The translations under genes and the position numbers were made by a program. A DNA stretch of 64,000 nucleotides. It comes from Aliibacillus thermotolerans (GTDB lineage Bacteria; Bacillota; Bacilli; Bacillales; Marinococcaceae). The stretch is from contig NZ_WKJG01000072.1 of NCBI RefSeq assembly GCF_027853235.1, positions 89,206 through 153,205 on the forward strand, written 5' to 3'. The notes beneath the pieces were generated by a model. The model made no database searches. It worked only from the letters and a program-made list of their open reading frames with translations, and was not told where the DNA came from. Below are positions 57,086 through 64,000 of the stretch, piece after piece (positions within the stretch are counted from its first letter, which is position 1; the number at the start of each line of letters is the position of its first letter).

Positions 57086-57703
57086 TTACTCGACCTCCAC
57101 TAATCGTTTATATTTATCCATGAGTCTTTCTCTCTTCAAATGTTCCGCTGTAACAATCGCCTGAATTCGTTTCACAGCCGCATCTACTTCGTCATTTTCA
57201 ACGACGTAATCATAATTTTTCATCATGTCAATTTCTTTTTGTGCGACGTTCATTCTTTTTTCGATCAAATCTTTTGTTTCGGTGCCACGTTCTACAATGC
57301 GCTCACGCAATTCTTCTAAACTCGGTGGCATGAGAAAAATAAATACTCCCTCCGGATATTTTTCCTTTACTTTTTTCGCACCTTGTACTTCAATTTCTAA
57401 AATAATATCTTTTCCTTTTGCGATCGTATCTTTGACAAATTGAAGAGGAGTGCCATAATAATTGTCTACATACTGGGCCCATTCAAGCAATTCATTTCGT
57501 TCAATCATCTTGCGAAATTCTTCTTTTGATTTAAAGAAATAATCTACCCCGTCCACTTCGCCTTCTCGAGGGGGGCGTGTGGTAGCAGATACAGAATAAG
57601 CAATATTCGTATCTATTTTTCGCAAAGCCCGGCACACCGTTCCTTTTCCAACTCCGGCCGGTCCGGATAATACGATAAGAAGCCCTTTATCGTCTTTTAC
57701 CAT
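57086..57703 (-). CDS. gmk: Guanylate kinase
   Basis: Gmk phosphorylates GMP and dGMP. The 205-residue product has the P-loop GPAGVGKGT at 14-22, the GMP-binding [19 protein letters not shown] and the lid arginines ([15 protein letters not shown]). The ORF has a TTG further up at 57712, but the ATG at 57703 better fits the family N-terminus and spacing from AAAGG. Neighbours remA and rpoZ are conserved. Confidence 0.96.
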   Translation of the reverse strand: MVKDDKGLLIVLSGPAGVGKGTVCRALRKIDTNIAYSVSATTRPPREGEVDGVDYFFKSKEEFRKMIERNELLEWAQYVDNYYGTPLQFVKDTIAKGKDIILEIEVQGAKKVKEKYPEGVFIFLMPPSLEELRERIVERGTETKDLIEKRMNVAQKEIDMMKNYDYVVENDEVDAAVKRIQAIVTAEHLKRERLMDKYKRLVEVE

Positions 57704-57726
57704 AACATCCAACGCCTTTCCAACGG

Positions 57727-57990
57727 TTATGATTCTTCCGTTAAATCATCTTTATTATTTAATCGTTGCGCCACGGTTTCCGGTTGCACCGCAGATAAGA
57801 TGACGTGATCACTATCTGCAATAATCACTGCTCGAGTTCTTCTCCCGTAAGTGGCATCCACCAACATGTTGCGGTCTCGTGCTTCTTGAATAATTCTTTT
57901 AATCGGTGCGGATTCCGGACTCACAATCGAAATAATCCGATTTGCCGATACGATATTTCCAAATCCAATATTAATCAATTTGATGTTCAC
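57727..57990 (-). CDS. remA: Biofilm matrix regulator RemA (YlzA)
   Basis: RemA is a DNA-binding ring protein that activates matrix genes and osmoprotection in B. subtilis. The 87-residue product contains [40 protein letters not shown] and [20 protein letters not shown], which agree closely with the family. The reading frame is open further up, but GTG 57990 behind GGAGGG gives the family N-terminus, so earlier residues are not coding. It follows yloC in conserved order. Confidence 0.95.
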   Translation of the reverse strand: MNIKLINIGFGNIVSANRIISIVSPESAPIKRIIQEARDRNMLVDATYGRRTRAVIIADSDHVILSAVQPETVAQRLNNKDDLTEES

Positions 57991-58075
57991 TCTCTTCCCT
58001 CCACTTCGACTATAGAGGACAGCTACGCTTATTGTAACCATTTTTGTACATTATATACGAAAATGCGTTCGCTGA

Positions 58076-58957
58076 CTACTCTATATTTTGAACTTGTTCT
58101 TTCATTTTTTCAAGCTCACTTTTCACATCTACAGCGAGATGACTCAATGGAATGTGATTTGCTTTGGACGCAATCGTGTTAATTTCTCGATTCATTTCTT
58201 GAAGGAGAAAGTCTAATTTTCTCCCTTTCGGTTCCTTTTGATGAAGGACGTGTAGAAACTGATCACTATGGGAACGAAGGCGCGTTAGCTCCTCTTCAAT
58301 ATTTATTTTATCAGAAAAAATAGCAACTTCCGTTAAAAGACGTTGTTCGTCTACTTCATATTGGTCTTGTAACAGCTGCTGTATTCTTTCACGAAGGCGC
58401 TCGCGATATTGTTGCGCGACAAGGGGAGCTTCTTTTTCCATTGAAGAAATCCATCTTTTTAAACGCTCCACTCTCGTTTCTAAATCATTTTGGAGCTGTT
58501 TTCCTTCTTCTACTTTCATTTCCAGTAAATCAGCGGTTGCTCGATATACCGATTCCATAATGGCTTCCTTCCATTCATCCTTTAAGTTGACATTTTCTTC
58601 AATCACCACAATATCAGGATGAAACAAAAATGACTGTAAATCCAAGCGGGAATCAAAAATATTGAGTTTTTCGAGTTCTTCCGCATGATCAAGAAAATGC
58701 TGGAGTAACGCCCAATCAATACGAGCTTTTTTCAAAGATGGAGAGAAGCCTTCAATGGTGATGTGAACATCGATCTTTCCTCTTTTCATTTTCTTCGATA
58801 TATATTTTCGGCACTCATTTTCCAAGATGGACAATTCCCTTGGAAAGCGAAATTGAATGTCTAGAAAACGATGGTTCACGGATTTTATTTCTGTCACAAT
58901 CCGTCCTTCTTCATTCTCCATCTCACTCTGTCCATACCCTGTCATACTCACTACCAT
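58076..58957 (-). CDS. yloC: YicC/YloC family endoribonuclease
   Basis: The 293-residue protein starts MVVSMTGYGQSEMENEEGR and contains EIKSVNHRFLDIQFRFPREL and the C-terminal RKLDFLLQEMNREINTIASK, both YicC hallmarks. YicC proteins are oligomeric endoribonucleases; the E. coli member promotes degradation of the sRNA RyhB. In Bacillus YloC is associated with sporulation-linked effects. The ATG at 58957 has only a weak ribosome site. A sigma-A-like promoter lies at 58984-59012, so yloC likely leads the run to priA. Confidence 0.93.
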   Translation of the reverse strand: MVVSMTGYGQSEMENEEGRIVTEIKSVNHRFLDIQFRFPRELSILENECRKYISKKMKRGKIDVHITIEGFSPSLKKARIDWALLQHFLDHAEELEKLNIFDSRLDLQSFLFHPDIVVIEENVNLKDEWKEAIMESVYRATADLLEMKVEEGKQLQNDLETRVERLKRWISSMEKEAPLVAQQYRERLRERIQQLLQDQYEVDEQRLLTEVAIFSDKINIEEELTRLRSHSDQFLHVLHQKEPKGRKLDFLLQEMNREINTIASKANHIPLSHLAVDVKSELEKMKEQVQNIE

Positions 58958-58983
58958 TTATCATCACATCCGTCTATCAACCT

Positions 58984-59012
58984 ATTCTAAACAATTTTAC
59001 CACCTGCTACAA
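58984..59012 (-). promoter_or_regulatory. Candidate promoter of yloC
   Basis: TTGTAG (59007-59012) and TAGAAT (58984-58989) are 17 bp apart on the minus strand. It stands about 27 nt before the yloC start. Confidence 0.6.
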
Positions 59013-59056
59013 GAGAATGAAAAGATAAATCTCTCTTTATAACAAGGATATTCCTA

Positions 59057-61693
59057 TTATTCTTTTTTGAATAATTGTCTTCCTGCTAGGGCAAAGGTTG
59101 GAATCGCTGCGAGTCCAACAATGAGAAACCAATCAATGGCAGGTAAGGTAGTCGTATGAAAAATAGGTTGAAGCATTGGAACATAGATGACAACAAGTAA
59201 AAGAAAGAGAGATGACAATACCGCAATCACTAAATACATATTATCAAAAGGAGAGCGATCAAAGATGGAGGAATGCGAGCGACAATCAAATACGTGAATG
59301 AGTTGTGCCATCACAAGGGTTGCAAAAGCAATTGTTTGTCCCCGCAGAAGGTTGTCTGGTTGTTCCGTTAATGCGATCATAAATGCGATTAAAGTTACCA
59401 CGCCAATGAGAAAACCTCTACTGATGATTTTCCAACCGATGCCGTTTGCGAAGATACTTTCTTCTCGCTTTCTCGGTGATCTTCTCATCACATTTTGTTC
59501 GGGATTGTCCAGTCCTAACGCCATCGCTGGCAGCCCATCGGTAATGAGATTAATCCATAAAATTTGAATCGCAACAAGAGGTAGAGGAAGCCCCAAGGCG
59601 ACCGCAAATAACATCACTAAAATTTCACCGACATTGGAAGCGAGCATATAACGAATAAATTTTCTTATATTTTCATAAATATTTCTTCCTTCTTTGATCG
59701 CAGAACGAATCGTTGCAAAATTATCATCTCGTAATATAAGAGAAGCGGCATCTTTTGCCACATCCGTCCCTGTTTTTCCCATGGCAATTCCAATATTTGC
59801 GGCTTTTAAAGCAGGAGCGTCGTTGACCCCATCTCCTGTCATCGCAACGATGTGCCCTTGTTTTTGTAAAGCATGGACAATCTCCAATTTATCTTCAGGG
59901 CTTACTCGAGCAAAAACAAAGGTTTTCTGCATTTTTTCTCTTTTTTCATGCTCGCTGAAACCGTTCCATTCTTTTCCGGTAAAAACGTAGCCATAAGACG
60001 GCAATAACCCAATCTCTTTAGCTACCGCTTTGGCTGTATCTTTATGATCTCCAGTAATCATGATTGTTTTAATGCCGGCTTGTCGGCATTCTTTAATCGC
60101 ATCTTTCACTTCAGGTCGAGGAGGATCGATCATCCCTTGTATACCAACGATGGTCAAGTCCTTTTCTACTTCTTCCTTATTCATTGTCGGAAGGGAAGAA
60201 AGAGGGCGATAGGCAACGGCAATTGTTCTTAAAGCACGGTTTGCCATCTGACTCACAATATATTCACATTCCTTTTTCTTTTGCAAAGTGAGGCGCACTC
60301 TTTCCCCGTTCTGCTCGATATGAGTTGCACGCTCCAATAACACATCTGGAGCACCCTTTGTAAGTAGGAACAAGTCATTGCCTTGTTTTACAATCACAGA
60401 CATTCGTTTTCGTCCTGAATCAAACGGAATCGTATCGATGAATTGAGTCGTGGATAACAATTGTTTCCAATCTATATTAGCGGCAATGGCTGCTTCTGCT
60501 AGCGCGACCTCTGTTGGGTCGCCATGAAACTTTTTCCTCTCAAGAGAGTTATTTCGATATTGATCCATCACTGCTTGATTACATAAAAACCCGATGGTTA
60601 ATACGTTTTTTGCAGAAGCTAGCGGAAATGACTGCTCGTTTTGTTTTTCCATCCAGACGTTGCCATTCCAAAGGGTTGTTACGGTCATTTTATTTTGTGT
60701 AATCGTTCCGGTTTTGTCAGAACAAATTACAGAAGCTGATCCTAACGTCTCCACCGCAGGCAAATGACGAACAATTGCTTTTTGTTTCATCATCCGCTGT
60801 ACACCTAGTGCCAGCACGACCGTCACAATGGCGGGCAATCCTTCGGGAATTGCCGCCACTGCTAAAGAAACACCGGAAAGCAACATTTCATAGGTCGGCA
60901 ATCCTTGCAGCATCCCCACCACAACGACCAACGTTGTAAGAAACAACGCCCCAACTATAAAGATACCACTTAGACGAGATAGCCGCTGTTCCAATGGACT
61001 CTCTTTCTTTTCCGAGGTGGATAATAAATGAGCAATTTTACCCATTTCCGTTTTCATTCCGGTAGAAACGACGATTCCATGAGCATGTCCTTTTGTAAGA
61101 AGTGTTCCTTTAAATACCATATTTTTTACTTCCCCAATGGAAAGCTCGTCTTCTTCCAGAACATGAGCATGTTTTGCTACTGATTCTGACTCACCGGTGA
61201 GGGCAGATTCTTCTGCATACAACTCATTTGCTTCGATTAAACGAATATCTGCACTTACTTTATCCCCACCTTGCAAACGAACGATATCCCCTGGTACAAT
61301 TTCTTCCGAAGGGATGTCCAACCACTCTCCCTCCCGTTTTACTTTCATCGTTGGTGACGCTAATTTTTTTAATGATTCTAACGATTTTTCCGCCTTTTGT
61401 TCTTGGATGAAACCGAGGACACCGTTTAAAAGCACAATAACCATAATCGTAATCGCATCGATGTATTCCCCGAGGAAAAAAGAAATACATGTTGCCCCTA
61501 ACAACAAAAGAATCATCGTGTCTTGAAACTGACGAAGAAACAAACGAATGCGTGATTCTTTCTTTTTTTCTTCCAATCTATTGTAGCCCACTTGTTCTAG
61601 ACGCTTTTTCACTTCTTTATGGGAAAGACCTACTTTTACGTTTACTTGAAAAATTTGGGCCAATGCGTCTTTTGATTGCTGGTGCCATTTCAT
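59057..61693 (-). CDS. yloB: P-type Ca2+-transporting ATPase (YloB-like)
   Basis: This SERCA-type pump uses ATP to export calcium and has a spore-linked expression in B. subtilis. The 878-residue product has the phosphorylation site ICSDKTGTITQNKMT (around residue 330), the TGES loop (LTGESESVAKHA), the M4 ion-binding sequence AAIPEGLPAIV and hinge TGDGVNDAPALKAANIG. Ten membrane helices are predicted from hydrophobicity, with C-terminal cation-ATPase domain. The start at 61693 (MKWHQQ) follows AGAGGTGA; the ATG at 61702 overlaps the ribosome site. It is transcribed divergently from rqcH. Confidence 0.96.
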   Translation of the reverse strand: MKWHQQSKDALAQIFQVNVKVGLSHKEVKKRLEQVGYNRLEEKKKESRIRLFLRQFQDTMILLLLGATCISFFLGEYIDAITIMVIVLLNGVLGFIQEQKAEKSLESLKKLASPTMKVKREGEWLDIPSEEIVPGDIVRLQGGDKVSADIRLIEANELYAEESALTGESESVAKHAHVLEEDELSIGEVKNMVFKGTLLTKGHAHGIVVSTGMKTEMGKIAHLLSTSEKKESPLEQRLSRLSGIFIVGALFLTTLVVVVGMLQGLPTYEMLLSGVSLAVAAIPEGLPAIVTVVLALGVQRMMKQKAIVRHLPAVETLGSASVICSDKTGTITQNKMTVTTLWNGNVWMEKQNEQSFPLASAKNVLTIGFLCNQAVMDQYRNNSLERKKFHGDPTEVALAEAAIAANIDWKQLLSTTQFIDTIPFDSGRKRMSVIVKQGNDLFLLTKGAPDVLLERATHIEQNGERVRLTLQKKKECEYIVSQMANRALRTIAVAYRPLSSLPTMNKEEVEKDLTIVGIQGMIDPPRPEVKDAIKECRQAGIKTIMITGDHKDTAKAVAKEIGLLPSYGYVFTGKEWNGFSEHEKREKMQKTFVFARVSPEDKLEIVHALQKQGHIVAMTGDGVNDAPALKAANIGIAMGKTGTDVAKDAASLILRDDNFATIRSAIKEGRNIYENIRKFIRYMLASNVGEILVMLFAVALGLPLPLVAIQILWINLITDGLPAMALGLDNPEQNVMRRSPRKREESIFANGIGWKIISRGFLIGVVTLIAFMIALTEQPDNLLRGQTIAFATLVMAQLIHVFDCRSHSSIFDRSPFDNMYLVIAVLSSLFLLLVVIYVPMLQPIFHTTTLPAIDWFLIVGLAAIPTFALAGRQLFKKE

Positions 61694-61729
61694 CCCATTC
61701 ACCTCTTCATCTCTCGTCCCTACATCTTA

Positions 61730-61757
61730 TTCAGACAATAAAAAAACATGATATAAT
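61730..61757 (+). promoter_or_regulatory. Candidate promoter of rqcH
   Basis: TTCAGA (61730-61735), a 16-bp spacer and a consensus TATAAT (61752-61757), with TG one base before it (extended -10). It lies 46 nt before rqcH on the plus strand. Confidence 0.65.
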
Positions 61758-61803
61758 AAATGGACTTTAAACGGAATATAAAAAGAGAAAAGGATGGCAC
61801 ACA

Positions 61804-63519
61804 ATGGCTTTTGATGGAATGATGATGAGAGCTGTATTACATGAATGTGAACATACAATCAAAAACGGTCGCATTACGAAAGTGAGACAACCTCACGACA
61901 CGGATCTTCTTCTCACCATTCGCGCAAACCGCCATAATTATCAACTGTTGTTATCGGCGAATGCCCATTTCGCTCGTTTTCATCTTACAGAGGAAAAAAT
62001 GACCAATCCGGAAGAACCTCCGATGTTTTGCATGATGCTGCGTAAACATATCGAAAACGGTCGATTAATAGATATGAAACAAGATGGTTTAGAACGAATA
62101 GTGACATTTGTCATCGAAGGAAAAGACGAAATTGGGGATGTGCGAAAGAAGCATTTAATCGTAGAATTGATGGGAAAACATAGCAACATTCTGTTAGTTG
62201 ATCCAGAAACCAATCTTATTTTGGATAGCATGAAACATATCCCTCCGTCCGTCAATCGGCACCGTACCATTTTACCGGGACGAACATATATCGAACCTCC
62301 GAAACAACAAAAATTGAATCCTCTTACAGCGGATGAAGAGGCCGTGTTAAAAAAATTAGATATGAACAGCGGAAGACTGGACAAACAATTAGTGGATGCG
62401 TTTGAAGGTATTTCACCTCAATCAGCAAAAGAAATTGTTCACCGGGCCGGGCTTGGTCACGGAAGAAAATTGGCAAAAACGTTCGTTGCCGTGATGCAAC
62501 AAATCAAACAACATCGCTATGATCCTCAAATTGTTGAAAACGATAAAAAAGAGTTTTATTCTGTCATCGCTTTAACTCATGTTGACGGAAAAGTAAAGAC
62601 ATTTGAGCATGTAGGAGAAATGTTAGACCGTTTTTTCGTTGGAAAAGCAGAAAGAGATCGGGTCAAACAACAAGCAAACGACATGGAACGACTGCTTCGG
62701 AACGAGTGGCAAAAAAATAAGCGGAAACTGAAAAAGCTCGAAAAAACGCTGTCCGCTGCGAAACAAATGGATCAGTACCAAAAATTAGGGGAACTATTAA
62801 CGGCGCATCTTCACTTGCTGCAAGGGGGAGAAACATCCATTGAAGTCGTCGATTATTACGATGAAGAAGGAAAAACGATTACGATTCCTCTCGACCGAGA
62901 AAAATCTCCTTCTGAAAACGCCCAACATTATTTTCGGAAATATAATAAAGCAAAAACTTCTCTTGTGATGACAAAAAAACAAATGGAAGAAACGAAAGAA
63001 GAAATTCGGTATCTTGAACAGCTGATCCAACAGTTGGAATCCGCATCTCTACAAGATATTGAAGAAATTCGGGAGGAACTACGAGAAGAAGGGTATTTGA
63101 AAAAAAGAAGCACGACCAAAAAGAAAAGAAAACAATCGCGTCCATCTTATGAAACTTTTCTATCCAGTGAAGGCATTCCGATTCTCGTCGGAAAAAATAA
63201 TAAGCAAAATGAATATATTACGAATCGCGTCGCCCACAAAGAAGACACGTGGCTTCATACGAAAGATATTCCCGGGTCACATGTTGTCATTCGCTCTTCG
63301 TCTTTCGGTGAACAGACGCTTTTAGAAGCTGCTCAACTTGCCGCCTATTATTCTAAAGCAAAAGATTCATCATCTGTTCCGGTAGACTATACAAAAATGA
63401 AACACGTTCGTAAACCAAATGGCGCAAAACCCGGCTTTGTTATTTATGATCATCAATCTACTCTATTCGTTACACCTGACAAAGACATCATTTTTCGATT
63501 AGAACGGGAAAGAAATTAA
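61804..63519 (+). CDS. rqcH: Ribosome quality-control protein RqcH (YloA, NFACT family)
   Basis: RqcH binds stalled 50S-peptidyl-tRNA complexes and adds C-terminal alanine tails to mark nascent chains for degradation. The 571-residue product has the NFACT-N domain (MAFDGMMMRAVLHECEHTI, FARFHLTEEKMTNPEEPP, MCMMLRKHIENG-like). It is followed by a helix-hairpin-helix, a coiled coil near 285-325, a second coil and the NFACT-R domain (EDTWLHTKDIPGSHVVIRSS). The older label is fibronectin-binding protein FbpA. Start is ATG 61804 behind AAAAGGA. It is the last complete gene in the window and is followed by a group II intron boundary. Confidence 0.95.
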   Translation: MAFDGMMMRAVLHECEHTIKNGRITKVRQPHDTDLLLTIRANRHNYQLLLSANAHFARFHLTEEKMTNPEEPPMFCMMLRKHIENGRLIDMKQDGLERIVTFVIEGKDEIGDVRKKHLIVELMGKHSNILLVDPETNLILDSMKHIPPSVNRHRTILPGRTYIEPPKQQKLNPLTADEEAVLKKLDMNSGRLDKQLVDAFEGISPQSAKEIVHRAGLGHGRKLAKTFVAVMQQIKQHRYDPQIVENDKKEFYSVIALTHVDGKVKTFEHVGEMLDRFFVGKAERDRVKQQANDMERLLRNEWQKNKRKLKKLEKTLSAAKQMDQYQKLGELLTAHLHLLQGGETSIEVVDYYDEEGKTITIPLDREKSPSENAQHYFRKYNKAKTSLVMTKKQMEETKEEIRYLEQLIQQLESASLQDIEEIREELREEGYLKKRSTTKKKRKQSRPSYETFLSSEGIPILVGKNNKQNEYITNRVAHKEDTWLHTKDIPGSHVVIRSSSFGEQTLLEAAQLAAYYSKAKDSSSVPVDYTKMKHVRKPNGAKPGFVIYDHQSTLFVTPDKDIIFRLERERN

Positions 63520-63607
63520 AAAGTGTCTGGGACAAAACATCAGTCATCGCCAAAAACTTGGTGAGTCTCTCTTTTGGTGTACAAAGAACATTTCAAAATG
63601 AAAATGA
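63520..63607. other. Intergenic flank between rqcH and the intron 3' end
   Basis: This 88-nt stretch contains GTGTCTGGGACAAAAC near 63524, a phrase I associate with dispersed repeats of Firmicutes, but only one copy is visible here. A weak 6-bp hairpin (CGCCAA 63548-63553 with TTGGTG 63558-63563) could be an rqcH terminator. No coding sequence is apparent. Confidence 0.4.
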
Positions 63608-63645
63608 ATCGAGTAGGAGGAGGCGATGAACCTCCGTCCTCTCAC

Positions 63646-63677
63646 ACCACCGTACGTACGGTTCCGTATACGGCGGT
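63646..63677 (-). ncRNA. Group II intron domain V (catalytic core)
   Basis: The 32-nt hairpin has complementary outer arms of nine bases, a GAAC tetraloop and a 3'-side CG bulge, matching the domain V shape. It is located just after the maturase stop, as expected. The assignment rests on structure, not on a covariance search. Confidence 0.75.
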
Positions 63678-63681
63678 TCAA

Positions 63682-64000
63682 TTAAGATTTGTAACGCAAG
63701 AATTCATAACATTTTTGTAGACTTCTAAGCCCCTGGTGACTCCAATATGCGTTGCCAAGGGTTCTGTCTAATATTGGACTGTTGGAGATACGCCAATAAC
63801 CCTTTCGACTATTACCCCATTCATAGGCTTTCCATTGTGGGACGCCTAGCTTGATCAGGTTACGTATCTTTGTCTTCGGTTTCTTCCACGCTTTCCATTG
63901 ACACATTCGCAGTCTTCTACGTATCCATCCATCCAATTCCTTAAAGATGGAAGGAGTGTCCGCTAATGGAAATAACCGCACCAACCCGTTAAGTATTGGT
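63682..64000 (-). CDS. ltrA: Group II intron reverse transcriptase/maturase, C-terminal part
   Basis: The minus-strand frame is open to the window edge and stops at 63682; only about 105 codons are present. It reads LADTPSIFKELDGWIRRRLR, then MCQWKAWKKPKTKIRNLIKL and GYWRISNSPILDRTLGN, the characteristic maturase (domain X) tail of bacterial group II intron-encoded proteins. A leading ATG is not needed, because the frame continues upstream. The RT domain and any DNA-binding or endonuclease domain are not visible. The final part has no HNH endonuclease, suggesting an endonuclease-lacking class. Confidence 0.93.
   Translation of the reverse strand, partial: PILNGLVRLFPLADTPSIFKELDGWIRRRLRMCQWKAWKKPKTKIRNLIKLGVPQWKAYEWGNSRKGYWRISNSPILDRTLGNAYWSHQGLRSLQKCYEFLRYKS

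Larger units (their letters stand above)
63608..64000 (-). mobile_element. 3' end of a bacterial group II intron (continues beyond the window)
   Basis: On the minus strand the maturase tail is followed by a candidate domain V (63646-63677). Its outer arms ACCGCCGTA and TACGGTGGT pair, with an inner TACG/CGTA stem capped by GAAC and a 2-nt CG bulge on the 3' side. Domain VI (63611-63643) pairs GAG-GGA-GGAGG with CCTCC-TCC-CTC and has a bulged TA near its 3' end, the likely branch point. The intron probably ends near 63608 at an AT dinucleotide. The 5' part and RT domain lie outside the window. Confidence 0.85.

Noticed and set aside
1..64000. CRISPR arrays, tRNA or rRNA genes, prophage or defence islands
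   Set aside because: Reading the gaps showed no regularly spaced repeats, no tRNA-like cloverleafs and no phage or defence gene families.

Overview
The window is a chromosomal housekeeping segment of a flagellated, endospore-forming Bacillota, most likely a member of the Bacillaceae. The evidence is the gene order, which follows the Bacillus subtilis ylo-ylq-flagellar region almost gene for gene, together with a 26-residue SpoVM homologue, CodY, FapR, RemA and the PrkC/PrpC pair. I could not assign a genus. The DNA is moderately AT-rich, almost all genes lie on the minus strand, and spacing is very tight, with many 1-14 nt overlaps and GTG or TTG starts.

Layout by coordinate (transcription mostly runs from high to low numbers). 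1-9793: promoter-proximal half of the fla/che operon, flgB-flgC-fliE-fliF-fliG-fliH-fliI-fliJ-motE(ylxF)-fliK-flgD-TIGR02530-flgE, with flgE cut by the window edge. 9794-10116: operon promoter with a CodY-box-like sequence, and the codY terminator. 10117-17314: topA-trmFO-xerC-hslV-hslU-codY. 17517-20574: dprA and sucC-sucD. 20751-22937: FliK-like YlqG, FlhB-C-like YlqH and a so far unlisted 52-aa ORF. 22950-25655: rnhB, rbgA, lepB, rplS. 25855-27114 (+): a chemoreceptor gene standing between rplS and trmD. 27134-35909: trmD, rimM, ylqD, khpA, rpsP, ffh, ylxM, ftsY, smc. 36068-36292 (+): a UPF0435 gene between smc and rnc. 36302-45789: rnc, acpP, fabG, fabD, plsX, fapR, recG, a DegV protein, fakA, asp23/yloU. 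45978-46344: rpmB (+) and spoVM. 46532-61693: rpe, rsgA, prkC, prpC, rsmB, fmt, priA, coaBC, rpoZ, gmk, remA, yloC, Ca2+-ATPase. 61804-63519 (+): rqcH. 63608-64000: 3' end of a group II intron with the C-terminus of its maturase.

The modules are membrane lipid synthesis and its sensing (FapR regulon plus FakA/DegV exogenous fatty-acid activation), SRP targeting (Ffh, FtsY, LepB), ribosome maturation and rescue (RbgA, RimM, TrmD, RsgA, RqcH), chromosome maintenance (SMC, TopA, XerC, RecG, PriA, DprA), muropeptide-type Ser/Thr signalling (PrkC/PrpC) and flagellar export and hook assembly.

I found no CRISPR array, defence island, prophage, rRNA or tRNA, and nothing I would call a new system. 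The most worthwhile oddities are: the 52-aa ORF translationally coupled to the YlqG/YlqH pair; two genes inserted antisense into normally continuous operons, each closed by a hairpin shared with the neighbouring stop codons; a pair of GC-rich hairpins ahead of the hook gene; an HslV N-terminus that should need propeptide removal; an unexplained 16-bp palindrome upstream of topA; absence of def, rlmN, thiN and sdaAB/AA from their usual slots; and the group II intron.
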